A stretch of 54,250 nt of DNA from Tetrahymena elliotti 4EA (taxonomy: Eukaryota; Ciliophora; Oligohymenophorea; Hymenostomatida; Tetrahymenidae): contig JH720327.1 in the NCBI GenBank assembly GCA_000231825.2, positions 383,111 through 437,360 on the forward strand, read 5' to 3'. Of this stretch, positions 14,101 through 26,720 are shown in pieces; the stretch's first letter is position 1; each line of letters opens with the position of its first letter. A program made the position numbers and the translations under genes. Below the pieces are notes generated by a model. The model was not told the origin of the DNA. It ran no database searches and saw only the letters and a list, made by a program, of their open reading frames with translations.

Positions 14101-17100
14101 CGTATTAGGATTTAGTTATGGTAAAACTACCTTTATTATTTTTATAAGAAAGGTTTTTATTTATAACCTTTTAATTTTAAGTAAATATTAGATAACTATT
14201 TGGCATTTAATTTGATGTAATTTAGCTATCTAATATCCTTATAATATCACTGAATAGTAGAGTAAGTATATCATTCATGATGTATTAATTATATGATTTG
14301 ATTAATTAGATATTATAATTAACTGTAAAATTGATTTTTGATAAACTAACAGATTAACATCCGAAGAAGTTAAAGATGGAAGTAGAATTTTAAAATTCTG
14401 TTTAAGTTAATTAGCTTGATTATGCCTAGCCATTGTCTTATTAATCATCATATTTGTTTTTATTTTCAGCTATTGTAACATTTGATATATTTATTGTGTT
14501 TACTTTTATGAAAGAAAAAATAGAACTCAAGTTACTATTATTTAGGATTGACATCTTATCAAAAATAATTTTATCAATACTTTTGAAAGCAAATAGGTTT
14601 ATTTTTTAATTTTATGACATTAAGTTTGAAGAAATGTTTAAATTGTAGATATAAATTTAAGAAATATTCTCAAATGTAAAAAAGTTTTATTACTGATTTT
14701 CAAATGTATGATTACATTCTTATACATTCCAAATTTTCATAAAATTAATTGTAACTTGAGACACATTTGTTATTTGAATTTAGGCTGTATCGATGCATTA
14801 GTTTGATATACTTATATTCTACAATTTAATTTATTGAATATTTTTATTAAAAGTAGCAATGGTTTAGTCAGTAGAGTTTTAAAATTGGAAATCATAATTA
14901 AACATTTAAAAGGAGGGTTTCTCATACTGCTAGAATGTATTGTTAGAAATCCTAAGGACTCTTTATTGAGCATCAGCATTAGTGTCTGTGTAGAAAATGA
15001 ATTAAAAATTTAAAAACTAATTCTAAGAAATAAATTAATTAATATTACTAAATTAATTGTCACTAATTTGTAGGTATATCAAATTTGTCCATGATTCCAG
15101 ATTTTTTGTTGATTAACCATTGGATGTATCTATCAAAGTTTATTTTGGATAAATATCATTCATTTTTTACTTAACTTCAAAAATATCACTTCCTTAAATT
15201 GAGATTGAGCACTATGATATAGAATCATTTTACTATGTACTTACACTAAAGTAATTTTCAAAAACACCTCCTTAATGTAGGCCATACACTTTTAAAAAAT
15301 GATCTGATTGATTAAATATGTATCCTAAAAATCTTGGATAATTAAATAATTTTTAAAAGATCATAACACTATTATTAGGTTGTATTAAAAACACTTCTAC
15401 CTTTAGGACAAAAAATATTATTATTATGTTGTTATCAGTAAGTACAAAATCTGTTATCTCATCTTTTTAAGTATTTTTTTTAATGACAGTCAATAATTAA
15501 ATATTATACTCAAGAGAATAAATATTTATTTAAAACATACAGGAAATTATGATGAAATGCTAGGTAATCTTTATTTAGTTAGTTTAACTGATAGGCAATG
15601 ATAAATATTTTTCTAATTTATTAGTAGAAATATTCCAAACATAACTCCATTTTTAGCCATTAAAAAAGAAAATGTATCTTTAATATAAACTATCATAATT
15701 AAAGCCTCCTAGTAATATTTATGGGTCCTCATTAACTAGGCTAATTAAATTAACTTCCTCTAAAATAGATTATTTTTAGATATCGATTTTTAGAATTATG
15801 CCACTGTTTGTTACAAAAAAGCCAATTTAATCATCGTTACTCAATATTATGGTAATTATTGAAGTATTCACTTAGGTTTAATTTGATATACTGTAATAGA
15901 AGTTTGTTTAATCATTTAAGTTGTATTATAAAACCTAACCATTACTTAACCCTATGAACATTTGATCCTTATTTTTATTTGATTTATGTGAAGTTATGAT
16001 CACTAATTATTATAGTTAAATTATCTTTATAATCTTAGCTGTTTAAATATCACAATGTATAATAGATTTTTCATAAGTTAAATACAAATTTGGTAGTAAA
16101 AATTTGTGAAATGAAATCTATTGAATTTTGACTGCATTTGATATTGAGAGCTAGCTTTAAGTACTCAAATATTGATTATAAAATAACAGTGAGTCTGTTT
16201 AAGCAATTATTAATGTATCATTTGGGATATCGTAAGTTAAATCTTTAATTTAAGAACCAGGTAATGTATTCACAAAGTTTATATTATTGTCTTATAATAC
16301 AGAATATCTGAATATTGTATTGTCTTAATCAAAAAATAAAAACTCTATATTTTAATTGTTGATAGGAATAACAGCAAATAGATTGGTTGGTTAATGTAAT
16401 GAAGCTTCATATTCTTTTGAAACTAAGCTATAGTCTAAGTAATAAATTTATTTTGTTCCATAGACAAAAATATCATTAGTGTTATTATTAAAAGAATAGC
16501 TTATTAGTTATTCATTGGCATCAAATACTTCAGTAATTTTAAAGTTCTTTTTAAAAACGATTTATTGATTTACATCAAAAAGAAAAAAATTTCCTTGTGA
16601 ATCCAAAAAGACCAGCATTCCCACATTGTAATCAAATTCCATCTTTAATACTAATCCTGATTGGTTTTAAGGAAATGGGTTGTTAACATTTTAAACATTT
16701 TTCATAGTCTTCACATCATAAAAATTAATTTATGCAAAAAAATTGTTCATACAGTAGAGTGCTACCTGCTATAAATATTCAATGTAAATAAAGTCTAATA
16801 TTGTTGAAACTTAGGGTCCTAAATAATTTTCATTTGGTTGTAAAGTTGATCTGTATATGAAATATATGTCTATTTTTTAAGAATATTAATTATTTTTAGT
16901 ATTAAGAAAAATGATTTACATTCGTTTGATTGAAATAAAATTTGAGAAGAATACATCTTGCAGACTTTAAAGTTAGCATTAAGAGAATATGTTGAGTTAA
17001 ATGAACCATTGTAATTATATATCTATATTAAGTCACCATATAAGTAAATAGAGGAATACAAGTTATCTAAGCATATTTGGAATTAATTTTTGAATCCGCT

Positions 17101-20100
17101 TACATCTACCATTTATTTCTAAATTTAATTTGACCATTTTTAAATTATCATAAATAGGTTTTTATTAACACTGCAAACTATTATTTTTTAGTCATCCAAG
17201 CACTTTATGAAAAACACATTCAGTTATTAGCTATAAATTGTTTGAAGTAGATTTAATTAGGAATCAAACTAAAGAAAACTACTTCCATAGATATAAAACT
17301 TTTTGTATGTAGAATCATAAACCCATCCATTAATTTGATCCATACCTTGATAGTAAAACTTAACAGACTGAATATTATTATATACTACTAAAAGAAGCTA
17401 CTAAGTATTCCAACAAATAATGCTTTAATTTCCTTAGGTTAGCTAAAATTAAGTAAACGGTTTATCAGTCGGCAACTAAGGAGTTAACAATTCAATGAAT
17501 TTATTATTAAAAGTTTGAAAGGAGGAAATTTATTCATTTGTTCTTACGAAATACATACCAATTTGTTCACTTTGTATTATTTCTTGGATTTAATCTTTGT
17601 TAGATTTCAAAATGTTTTAGGTGGAGATCTTTTCATATCTATTGTATTAGAATTTAGAGCTATAAACTAATCCAGATGAAGTACCAATATAATTATGATA
17701 ATTAAATATTGATCCAACCATACTCTTCATTAGAACAAATAGAGATTCTTCATAAATAAATTAGTGTCTACTAACATAAGTTATATTTCTTTAAATATCT
17801 ATCTCATACTCTTTAATTAGGGTAACTCCATTTAAATTCATGACCCTATTAACTTAATAAAAAGAATTACCATAGCCATTAGTTACTTTTAAAGGTTCCT
17901 CCATAATAGGGTAAAATATATTAGTGCCAATAATAAAGGGCTTATCAAATTATTTTGAGATCAAATAGGTACTATAAAAGCCTTTTTAAATTGTTTATCC
18001 AGCTATAAAGTAAGCAGAATCATCATTTAATACCCTATTTGCTACTATAATTGATTATAACTAAATGTCTTTTATCTATTGAACTAAACTAAGTGAAGAA
18101 CTGTAAATATAAAAATTCCTTTCACTATCAAATATAACTATTTCATCTACATAAAAATTATTTTGGATTATATCTTAATTCGAATTATACTTGATTATGA
18201 AATTAGAATAATTAATTGTATTATCCAAAGAAACATTTGATAATAAAACTGATTGTTGATTGGAAATGTCTATTTGATAAATTGAAACTTGTTAAGGTTT
18301 TTGGACTATTAATTTCAAATTATCACTCAAAGCTATTTTATTGTTATTACTAGAAAAATCATTCATGCACTATGAAAATTAGCTTTTTAGATCTGAAGAA
18401 AAAATTTAAATACAATTATTATAATTGATAGCTAACATATCATAGTTTGCATGTATTTAAACGATGTTTATTAAATTATTGAGCTCACTCAAAGTTATTT
18501 AGGAAACAGGATCTATAAGGTATATTGAAGAGCTCATCCATGCAATTATTTTATTGTTACTAAACCTCTCTAATGAGAAGCATGGCTTATTATTATAATT
18601 TTTTTTTGTAATAAAGTCAATACTTATTCCTTTTGATGAATCATAGAAATTAATTTCTCCATTTTGATGACAGGAAATAAGAATCGATGGTGAATATACT
18701 TGAATCATAGAAATAACCTAACTATTAGGAGCGGGAAAAGGTAGTTAAAAATTTTTTATGATTTTCATTTACAATTACTATTTATCCATCATAACACTTT
18801 TTTAAATTATTTATATTTAAGTTGGTGTAAAAAAGGCAATTTAAAATGACAAATAAGATTATTATTAATTATTATTAACTCTATCTAATGATAATTTTTT
18901 CAATGCATTTTAACTAGTGTCTAGTGAAATTGCTTAAATTAGACTAAATTTTACTTTGCTGTTATCATCAAAGTTAAAGAGGTTCAATTACTGGTAGTTT
19001 TTTAAAACAACCAATTAATTGTTCATACCAGAGAAATTACCAACCTCAAAGTCTTATATTTAATCACTCTTCTCAGTAATAATTAAATTAGCTTAATTTG
19101 AAATTAGATTATACTCATAAAGCGCATTTTCTGATAAAATTATTAAATGAGTTTAATTTAAATTCTTTTCTAATTAAATAAGTTTTACTTTTTAAATTTT
19201 TGAAAATTTAAATATTTCTTAACTTGATTGGCTAATCATATCTAATTGAATAATGGAATTATTTAAAATTACAAAGTAAATATTTGATTAATTAGATTTA
19301 ACTACTTACTAAATTTTGTCTGATTCTTATAATTTTAGGTTAAATAGATATTTCTAATTTAAAACATTTTATTCGCTTTGATAATTAATTTGAAAAATAT
19401 TGATTTATTTTTCTATTTGAATAAAATAGTAGCTATCAAGAAATAATACTTCTTAAGTAGTTAAGCTAATCTAAATTAAATGAGACGTTTACTATTGAAT
19501 CTAATTTAAGTTATAAATTATTTAAATGTTCATGGTATTATCTAATAATAGACCATACATTGCAATATATTAATTTAGATAAGAAATTATTTAAATTGAT
19601 AGATTATTCCAAATTTTCTTTTGGTTATTAAAGACTATTTGCCTGCTTTCATTAATTATGTCCCAAATGAAAACTTACTAATCTTAAGATAGGACTAAGA
19701 TAAGATCATTTAAATTAAGCGTTCTTAAATCACCTTAAAGATAATTTAAGTTCTTTATGAGATACAGTCCATTCTTATCATAAAGTGATAAGTATCCAAC
19801 TTACAATGATACATAATATTTACCTAAGTAAACAAAGAAATCTAAAGGTGTACCAGTGCTTTGAATATTGGATTAAGTTGAGTAAGATGAAGAGCATTCT
19901 ACCTATTCTTAACAAGTATTTGAGTTTAAATCTATGTCGCTGAGAGGTTGGCATATAGATAGACAGTTTCCAATAGGTTTTTCTTCTGTTATATCATTCA
20001 TTTGAAAGAATAGATTAGGCTAGCACTCCGAATATTGACAAGTATTATTTACCAGCAAAAATCCTTATTAACATGCAAAACAGGAATTTAGTGGATCATC

Positions 20101-20211
20101 TGATGCACATTTCAAGCATCCTTGGCCGCAAAGTTGTGTCCCCATTCCAACTTTGATCAGAATTAAAATTATGACAAAAGCCCTTTATTTATAATTAGTC
20201 TTTTACACCAT
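11189..20211 (-). CDS. Giant multidomain membrane protein, paralogue 2 (~2970 aa)
   Basis: Exons are 20211-16920, 16869-11530 and 11469-11189. Introns at 16870-16919 (50 nt) and 11470-11529 (60 nt) sit at the same sites and phases as in paralogue 1. The model has 2971 codons. A hydrophobic N-terminus leads into CGQGCLKC and CFACQQGF Cys modules, then propeller-like repeats (for example ILISCHQNGEINFYDSSKG). Near the membrane domain is a beta-helix-type region (GGGLRI, AEIYGDDSTTYLQ), then NECNICP, NGYWRKNNFTDEIISC and CSTGYIGPLCQQCD, the signature before the helices in this ciliate family. Several hydrophobic segments follow (for example around WVYFILKLFGTILYFLYAIF), ending in an acidic, Gln-rich cytosolic tail. 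It matches paralogue 1 along its whole length at both protein and DNA level, so it is a tandem duplicate. Function is unknown. Confidence 0.87.
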
Positions 20212-21000
20212 GTTGAAGCTGAATAGATTTTACTTTAAGTTTTGATTTTTATTTAAAAATTCAGTTAATTAAAAAATAAAAGATCAATTTTCTTTTTATA
20301 TTACTTCTACTTCTTATTCTAATAAGTTTTTTTTGATAATTCAATGTTTTAATTAATGTTAATTTTCCTATTAAATTGACAATGAAAATAAATAATTCGC
20401 AATTTACTTTTTTGTTAAAAGCATCAATAAAAAAAATAGATAATTTAAAAAATAACTATTTTGATTGTAACTGGCATTTTTTTGATTTATTATTTCTGAT
20501 GATGATCTAAACTAAACCTATTTTTGTAAAATAAATTTGAATAATAAAAAATTGTATTTCTTTTTAAAATTTTTGAAAGTATTAACAAAAAATCTATACA
20601 TTCAAATGATAAAAATAATAGTAGCGTTAACATTTAATAACTTTATAAATGGAATAAATTGTCATAAATATAACTTCTTGTTTCAATTTTTATGACCACC
20701 ATTTCATACTATAAAAATAAAAATTTTGATCATTTGAGAAGGATTATTGATATTTTTCTCTCTAAAATTGAAAGTATTTTTTATTTTAATATTTTATTAA
20801 TATGTTTAGAAAAACTTCCAAAAATAAAAATTGAAAATTTATTCAACTCCTCTAATCAATTTTGATAAACTCTTTAAAAAAAATTATTAATTAACTGTCT
20901 TTTCAATTATTCATAAATAAAGATAAATAAAGGTAAAAGCAAAAATAATACTTTAGATTAATTTTGCAATTTGTAATCAAATCTAAAAAAACTTAAATTT

Positions 21001-21100
21001 AAATGAAAACATACATTTTAAAATAATATTTTTTTTTCTAAATTAAAATTAAATGAAAACAAACATTTTAAAATAATATTTTTTTTTCTAAATTAAAATT
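21001..21100. repeat. Tandem 50-bp direct repeat, two copies
   Basis: The unit beginning AAATGAAAAC and ending AAATTAAAATT occurs at 21001-21050 and again at 21051-21100. I see one clear difference (ATACATTTT versus AAACATTTT). This is a recent local duplication in non-coding DNA. Confidence 0.9.
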
Positions 21101-21278
21101 TAAGTAGCATACTCTAAATATTTTGTATAAATAAATGAAGCACTATAAAAATTTGCCAAATATTATAAATAGATTTTTTCAGTTGAGAATAAAAAAATTA
21201 TTAATTATTTCATGTACAAGTCGTCTCTAAAGAGTAATGATTTGGAAAATGAGATTAGCTCTTTTTATCTTTGTTAAA

Positions 21279-21298
21279 GAGAGAGAGAGAGAGAGAGA
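21279..21298. repeat. (GA)n microsatellite
   Basis: About ten GA units lie immediately downstream of the V-ATPase gene's stop codon. A similar CT run occurs at 50300-50315, 5' of the right-hand RBR gene. Confidence 0.9.
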
Positions 21299-21346
21299 CC
21301 ATTTTAGATGTTATTAATTAATAGAAAGTATAAAAATTAGAATCTT

Positions 21347-24300
21347 TCAATATCTCTTTTCTACAGCAGCAACGGATAGAACGTTATTGATTGAAAAAGG
21401 TTTGAAGAGATAACCATCTGCTTTGTAGAATTTTGATTAAAATTCTACCCAATGAAGTCTTAATGTGTGGAGGAAACATTCCATGACATCCATACACATC
21501 AAAACAGCAAATGTAATCATAGCGAACACTATGAATCCTACAAGAATTCCAATAGTGCTACCAGATTCGATTTAGCCTTTAAGTGTTTTTTCAAAGAAAA
21601 CTTCAGCTAATTGAGAGTGAGCAAGAGACAAAGCCCAAAGTCTGAGATAACTTGCTGTATGAGAAATAGAACCCAAAACGAATTCAATTGTTTCAATAAC
21701 TTGATGAACAAATTCTTCACTAAATTCATGAGGTTTTTCGTTCTTTTGCAATTTAAGACCTTTTTCAATAAAATTATCTGCTTATCTTCTATTATCTTCA
21801 ATATCATCTTAGAAAGGAATAAATCCTTCAGGATTTTAATGTTACTAATGAGATTTGTGTTAAATTTAATGAATGATGGGCTTAGCTAAGAGCATAATAG
21901 GAACAGAAATAATTGCAGCTAATAACAAGTAAGGTTAGTCAACAGCTTATCCTTTATAAAGCTCTTGTTAATGGCCAACACCACCACCAGAAAGACCTAA
22001 ATCAAGCATGTAAGTTAAAATAGAAGGAGCTTTAGATGTATTTTATGAATAGTCAGTCATCCATTTCATAAAAATCAAGAAAACCATGTAACCAAATGTG
22101 CAACACATAAAAATGACTTAAGGAATAAATTCAAAGAAGAAATCAATAAAAGAGATATTATTGATAGCATTAAGTCCTTTCAAGAAAATACCAATAAGCA
22201 TCTAGAAGACACCAAAGACAACACTAGTTTTCATTTTAAGAGAGTTGAAGACAGATAATTTATTTTTAGCAATACCCCAAACTGGATCAATACCGAAGGG
22301 ATATATACATTCCTTCTAAATCTTGTGAGTGAGAAGAACATTTTTATCTGCCAACAAGTAGCAACTACCAAATAGATTTAAAGGAAGACTCATGAAATCA
22401 TTGTAAATCAAACCATTATAAAGAGCAAAGAGACCCATCAAAGTAATTAAATATCTTTTATATTTAGCAAATTTTATTAAATTTAAGAAATAAAATAATT
22501 ATTTTACCTTGCTTGAACAAGACCATCCATAGCTGAAGGTTTTTTAGGATCTATTTTACAGCTCAATAAATAGAGTCCAAGAGTGAATAAAAGAGCACCA
22601 TGACCAATATCACCAAACATCATACCGAATAAATAAGGGAAGGTAGAGATAGCAAAAAGGGCAGGATTAATTTCTCTATATCTAGGTATACCATAAGTAT
22701 TGACAATTTCTTGGAAGGGTATAGTGAAATCATTGTTTTTAAATTTAGTTGGTGGATCAATTGTATAGTTTGACAATTTATAAAGTTGGGCTGCTTGTAA
22801 AGAATTAGATTTCTTTTAAGTTAATTATTCAACTTTTCTTTGGACTACTTCTTCATCTTCCTCTGGAACCCAAATTAAACCTTTGCAAAATGATTAACCG
22901 CTTTAAACTAAATAATTCAAATTAAGCTAAATAGTTTTTTCCTTGTGTAAGAAGAGACGTACATACTCTATGTAACTGCAAATGTCAACAACCTATTCTC
23001 CTTATTAGAGTTTAATTGACTTTTAGTAGAAGTCAAAGTACTCATTAATGCTCTTTTCGGAAAGCTAAACAGTTAAATTTTAATTCTTAATTTAATCTTC
23101 AGTTTCCTTCAAATCCTTGGAGATATTAGAATAAGAAATATTGAAGACATCAGCATGGAAACCTTCACAAATTCTTCTAAGCTTTTTATCCAACTAACTA
23201 TTGTGACCTGAAGCATAAGCAAGAATGAAAATAGTTTTTTAAACTGTATTGTAAGGATCAGATAACTCTGAAGTATTGTGATCTCTGTGTCCCTTGATAT
23301 TCAATAATTTAAAACCATCTCTTTGCATTGACTTATCAATTTACTTGAAATGTTTCCAAATATTACCCTAATGTATATTTAAAATAATTTAATAAACTTG
23401 CTTTAATATGTTATCTTTGCTTAAATAAATAAATTATTTCCTATTTTTTAATAAATAAAAATGTCTTTAGCTTCAATGTATTTTTTTCTATTGAATTTCT
23501 TTCATTCATATATATTTTTCAACTTTTTTAAGCTTATTTCAACTTTTATGGAATAATTTTGAATTCAAATAAGATTTCTTATGCAATTTTTTATAATCCT
23601 TAAATAATTTTTATTTGAAATTTGTGATGAAATAAATCCTCCTAATTAAATATCAGTTTTTGAAAAAAAAATCAAACAGATAGATAGACTTTAAGATAAT
23701 AGATAGAGGCTATCTGATAAAAAGTGATCAATAAAAATCCAAGAGTTTGAAAAATTAATACTAAAATTGGATTTATCTTACATTTAAGAATAAAATGAAA
23801 GCTCAAAAACACCTTATTTAAAAATTATTTATTTAATAGTAGATAATCTTACACGAGAAACTCTAAAAGCACTCTTATGGAATCTGGCTTCATCTTCTGC
23901 ATTTATAACACCTGCTAAAAAATTAAGAGAAACGCTATCAGGATTGGGCATTTGATTGTTTTGATTAAGCTAGTTAACATTGAGGACTTTAGAAGCTTCA
24001 GTCAAAACATGCTTTTTTTCAACGAGCTAATTACGTAAAGTGATAACAGAGTTGAAATTATTAATGAGCTATTCTAAAAACTTGTGTTTTTAATTAATTT
24101 CATTTTCCATCTATAAAAAGTATGCTTATTCATTAATGCGTCTGTTTTCAACATCCTTCTTTAAATATTCATAGAAAGCAGGGAGATCTCCACAATAATC
24201 AATATTTACTTAGTTATTAGACTTCACAACCTGATTATAGAAATTATAAAATTTTTGCATTTCATTTTCTATCCATAGGAGCTTTTAAAGAGACTCTTCA

Positions 24301-24464
24301 CATCTACGTACTTGTTAATAGAAAGGTCTATTAAACTAAGGAACATCTTCTTCACAATCTACAAAATGGACCTTATCTAGAGTTCCAAGATCGTTTAACA
24401 CCTCCCATGCGCTCTCCCTAGGCATGAGCAAGCAGTGCAGAGACATTTTCTCACTTCTTAACAT
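21347..24464 (-). CDS. V-type proton ATPase subunit a (Vph1/Stv1/ATP6V0A family), 859 aa
   Basis: Exons are 24464-23853, 23367-22508 and 22454-21347. Introns are 23368-23852 (485 nt, long for this genome) and 22455-22507 (53 nt). The total is 860 codons. This is the large membrane subunit of the Vo sector, which couples rotor movement to proton passage in contractile vacuole, phagosome and acidic vesicle membranes. It starts [15 protein letters not shown], the usual N-terminus, then a coiled-coil cytosolic arm ([10 protein letters not shown] near the exon 1 end, GNIWKHF opening exon 2). The core motifs are [29 protein letters not shown] and [23 protein letters not shown]. The last contains the essential proton-channel Arg (about residue 762) of the family. 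It ends [16 protein letters not shown]. Length matches the family (about 820-860). No key residue is missing. Which paralogue or organelle it serves cannot be told. Confidence 0.97.
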
Positions 24465-26720
24465 TTTACTGGCCAACTATCTTAATAAATTCCACTTTTC
24501 CAATTGGTAGTTTAGTTGCTACTATTTTTTATTGCACTTGAGTTTGCTTTTATTTTTACAATTTTTTCTTTATTCCTTTTTAAGATTTGTTCAGAAAATT
24601 TTGTGCTCCAAAAACAGTGCATTACCAAAATAAAAAATTTGTTTAATCATAAATCTTTTTTTAGTGGTATTTTCCCCCATATCTTTAAGTACAGTTGATG
24701 TTCATAACTCTCTTAGCTATTCAATGCAATCCTATTTGAGTATCTCTACTTCCATAAAGGTGCTTGATAAAAAAAACTATATTAACAACAATCAGACTGA
24801 ATTTGATATTCAAAAAAAATCAATATTGACAATCTATTTATATCCTACAGTATCTATCTTTTAATAATTCACAAGTGAATTTATGATTTGTTGGCATCTA
24901 TTAATTTATCAGCCTCTAATTCAATCATGAGAAAAATAAAATATCTTTCTCCCCATGTAAATAATTAATAAATTATTTCACTTTTTAGGGGAATTTCAAA
25001 CGAAATAAGTATTTGTTTAGCTTCAAAATATTACGCATCATAGCTACTTTTAATTAATTTGTGTCATTTTTTAGCAGCTATCAAATATCTTTCTAAAATA
25101 AAAATTCTTAAAATAAAATGAAAACAAAGAGAAAAAGACATTCAATTATTGTTAAACTTACTCTTTTACTTTCTTTGTATTCTCTTTCTTACCATCAAAT
25201 TCATTTTTGTTTTAAATTTATTTAAATGCTTTTAAAAATGTAACTCAATATAATTTGCCTTTTAATTTAGATATTCTATGGATTTGAAATAAAAAATACC
25301 GCATAAATCAATCAACTAAAAAATAAATTTTTTTCTGTTTTTGAATAATTAAAAATACCAAAATATCAATCATTAATCTAAAATGCATTCACTTCTAAAA
25401 GAAATTAAAAATATCTGATTTTATTTTTCTCATCATAATTATTGTAATATTATCTCAAAGTAAATCTTCAAATAAATTGATACTAATGTGTATCCCAAAA
25501 TTTAATGTCTATTAATAAGAATAAAGAAAGAAACAGATTTTCTAGATTAAGAAAATGTGTAAAAACTATACATAAACTCAAATAAAAGGCCACACATGAA
25601 TTTAAAATAAAGGTATTTTTCTATTTTAGGTATTCATACTTTGTTTTTAATTAATTACTGATATAATTTTTTAGAACGAGTGTCAATTTATTTTTTTCTA
25701 ATGATGAATTCCAAATTTTGTTTGGAAATTTAAGTTACTCATTTTCATTTTCAAATTTAAACATGATTATAAGGAAAAATTTTTAAAGACTAATTAATTG
25801 ATATCTCCAAAGCTATTGCATTATTTATTTTTAGGCATGATTAAAATTTAACTAAATATTTTAAAGAGCTATTCTTAATTTATTAGGTAGGATCAATTCT
25901 AACTTATTTTGAAAATACAAAATCCCATTTTATATTAAGAATTTAATGTTATTAATAAAAAAATTGAGTCATTTTTTATTGATAATGAACTTTTGTAAAA
26001 ATTTTATAAAAAGGAAATAATAATTTTTTCTTCAAAAATATTCAACAATAAGTATCTTAAATTACAATTAATATATAGTTTCAATTTGGAGTTAGATTTA
26101 AATAATATTTTTAAAGAAGATTTAATTATTTTCGATCTTTGATTGATCATGAGAATAAAGCTATATATTCTGAATTCTAAGATTAAATGGTCTAGAAATG
26201 AAGTAAAAATAGATTATTAAGGAAAAATTAGAAATGAAGTAAAATAGATTATTAAGGAAAAATTAGAAATGAAGTAAAATAGATTATTAAGGAAAAATTA
26301 TTTTTTAAAAATGTTAATAGTGAAATTTTTTTTTTTACACTTTTACTAGCTTTAAGAGACTTTTTTAATTTATTAGTATCAACTCAATTTATTTTAAAAA
26401 TACAAACAAAATCCCATTTTCTTTTCAGAATTTAATATTTGATTATGAAATAGGAAATTATTTATCTGAAATCATTATTTTTTTTTCTTCAAAAATATTA
26501 AGTAATAAGATTATTAAAAAAATTTAAAAGGTTATTGGAAAATAAATTAATATGTTTTTAGGATTAATAAATAAATAAATAAAAAGAAACTTACAAGTGA
26601 GATAATTTTATATAATTGATTTTGATAATTTATTACAAAAAATTACTTTTAAAAATATAACAATTAAAAATTTAGCTTGAATATAAAATAAATTTATGAT
26701 AAGGATAAAATGATACTCAT
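24465..26720. other. Long intergenic region 5' of the V-ATPase gene
   Basis: This is 2.25 kb, AT-rich. Short plus-strand frames at 24500-24960 stay open but lack an ATG start, splice context or recognisable motif, so I do not call them genes. The region includes the 35-bp tandem repeat at 26195-26300 and long T runs. The 5' end presumably holds the V-ATPase promoter. No recognisable promoter element is visible. Confidence 0.55.
26195..26300. repeat. Three tandem copies of a 35-36 bp unit
   Basis: The unit starts GAAATGAAGTAAAATAGATT and ends GGAAAAATTA. Copies start at 26195 (36 bp, one extra A), 26231 and 26266. They are head-to-tail with no spacers, so this is a minisatellite. Confidence 0.92.

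Larger units (their letters stand above)
20212..21346. other. Intergenic DNA upstream of giant paralogue 2
   Basis: This is about 1.1 kb of AT-rich spacer between two minus-strand genes. It holds a two-copy 50-bp direct repeat (21001-21100) and a GA dinucleotide run (21279-21298), both listed separately. No further coding sequence is seen. Confidence 0.6.

Noticed and set aside
24516..24960. Open plus-strand frames upstream of the V-ATPase gene
   Set aside because: No ATG start, no clear splice context and no motif; composition close to random AT-rich DNA.
26195..26300. CRISPR-like direct repeats
   Set aside because: Repeats are contiguous without spacers and the genome is eukaryotic; it is a minisatellite.
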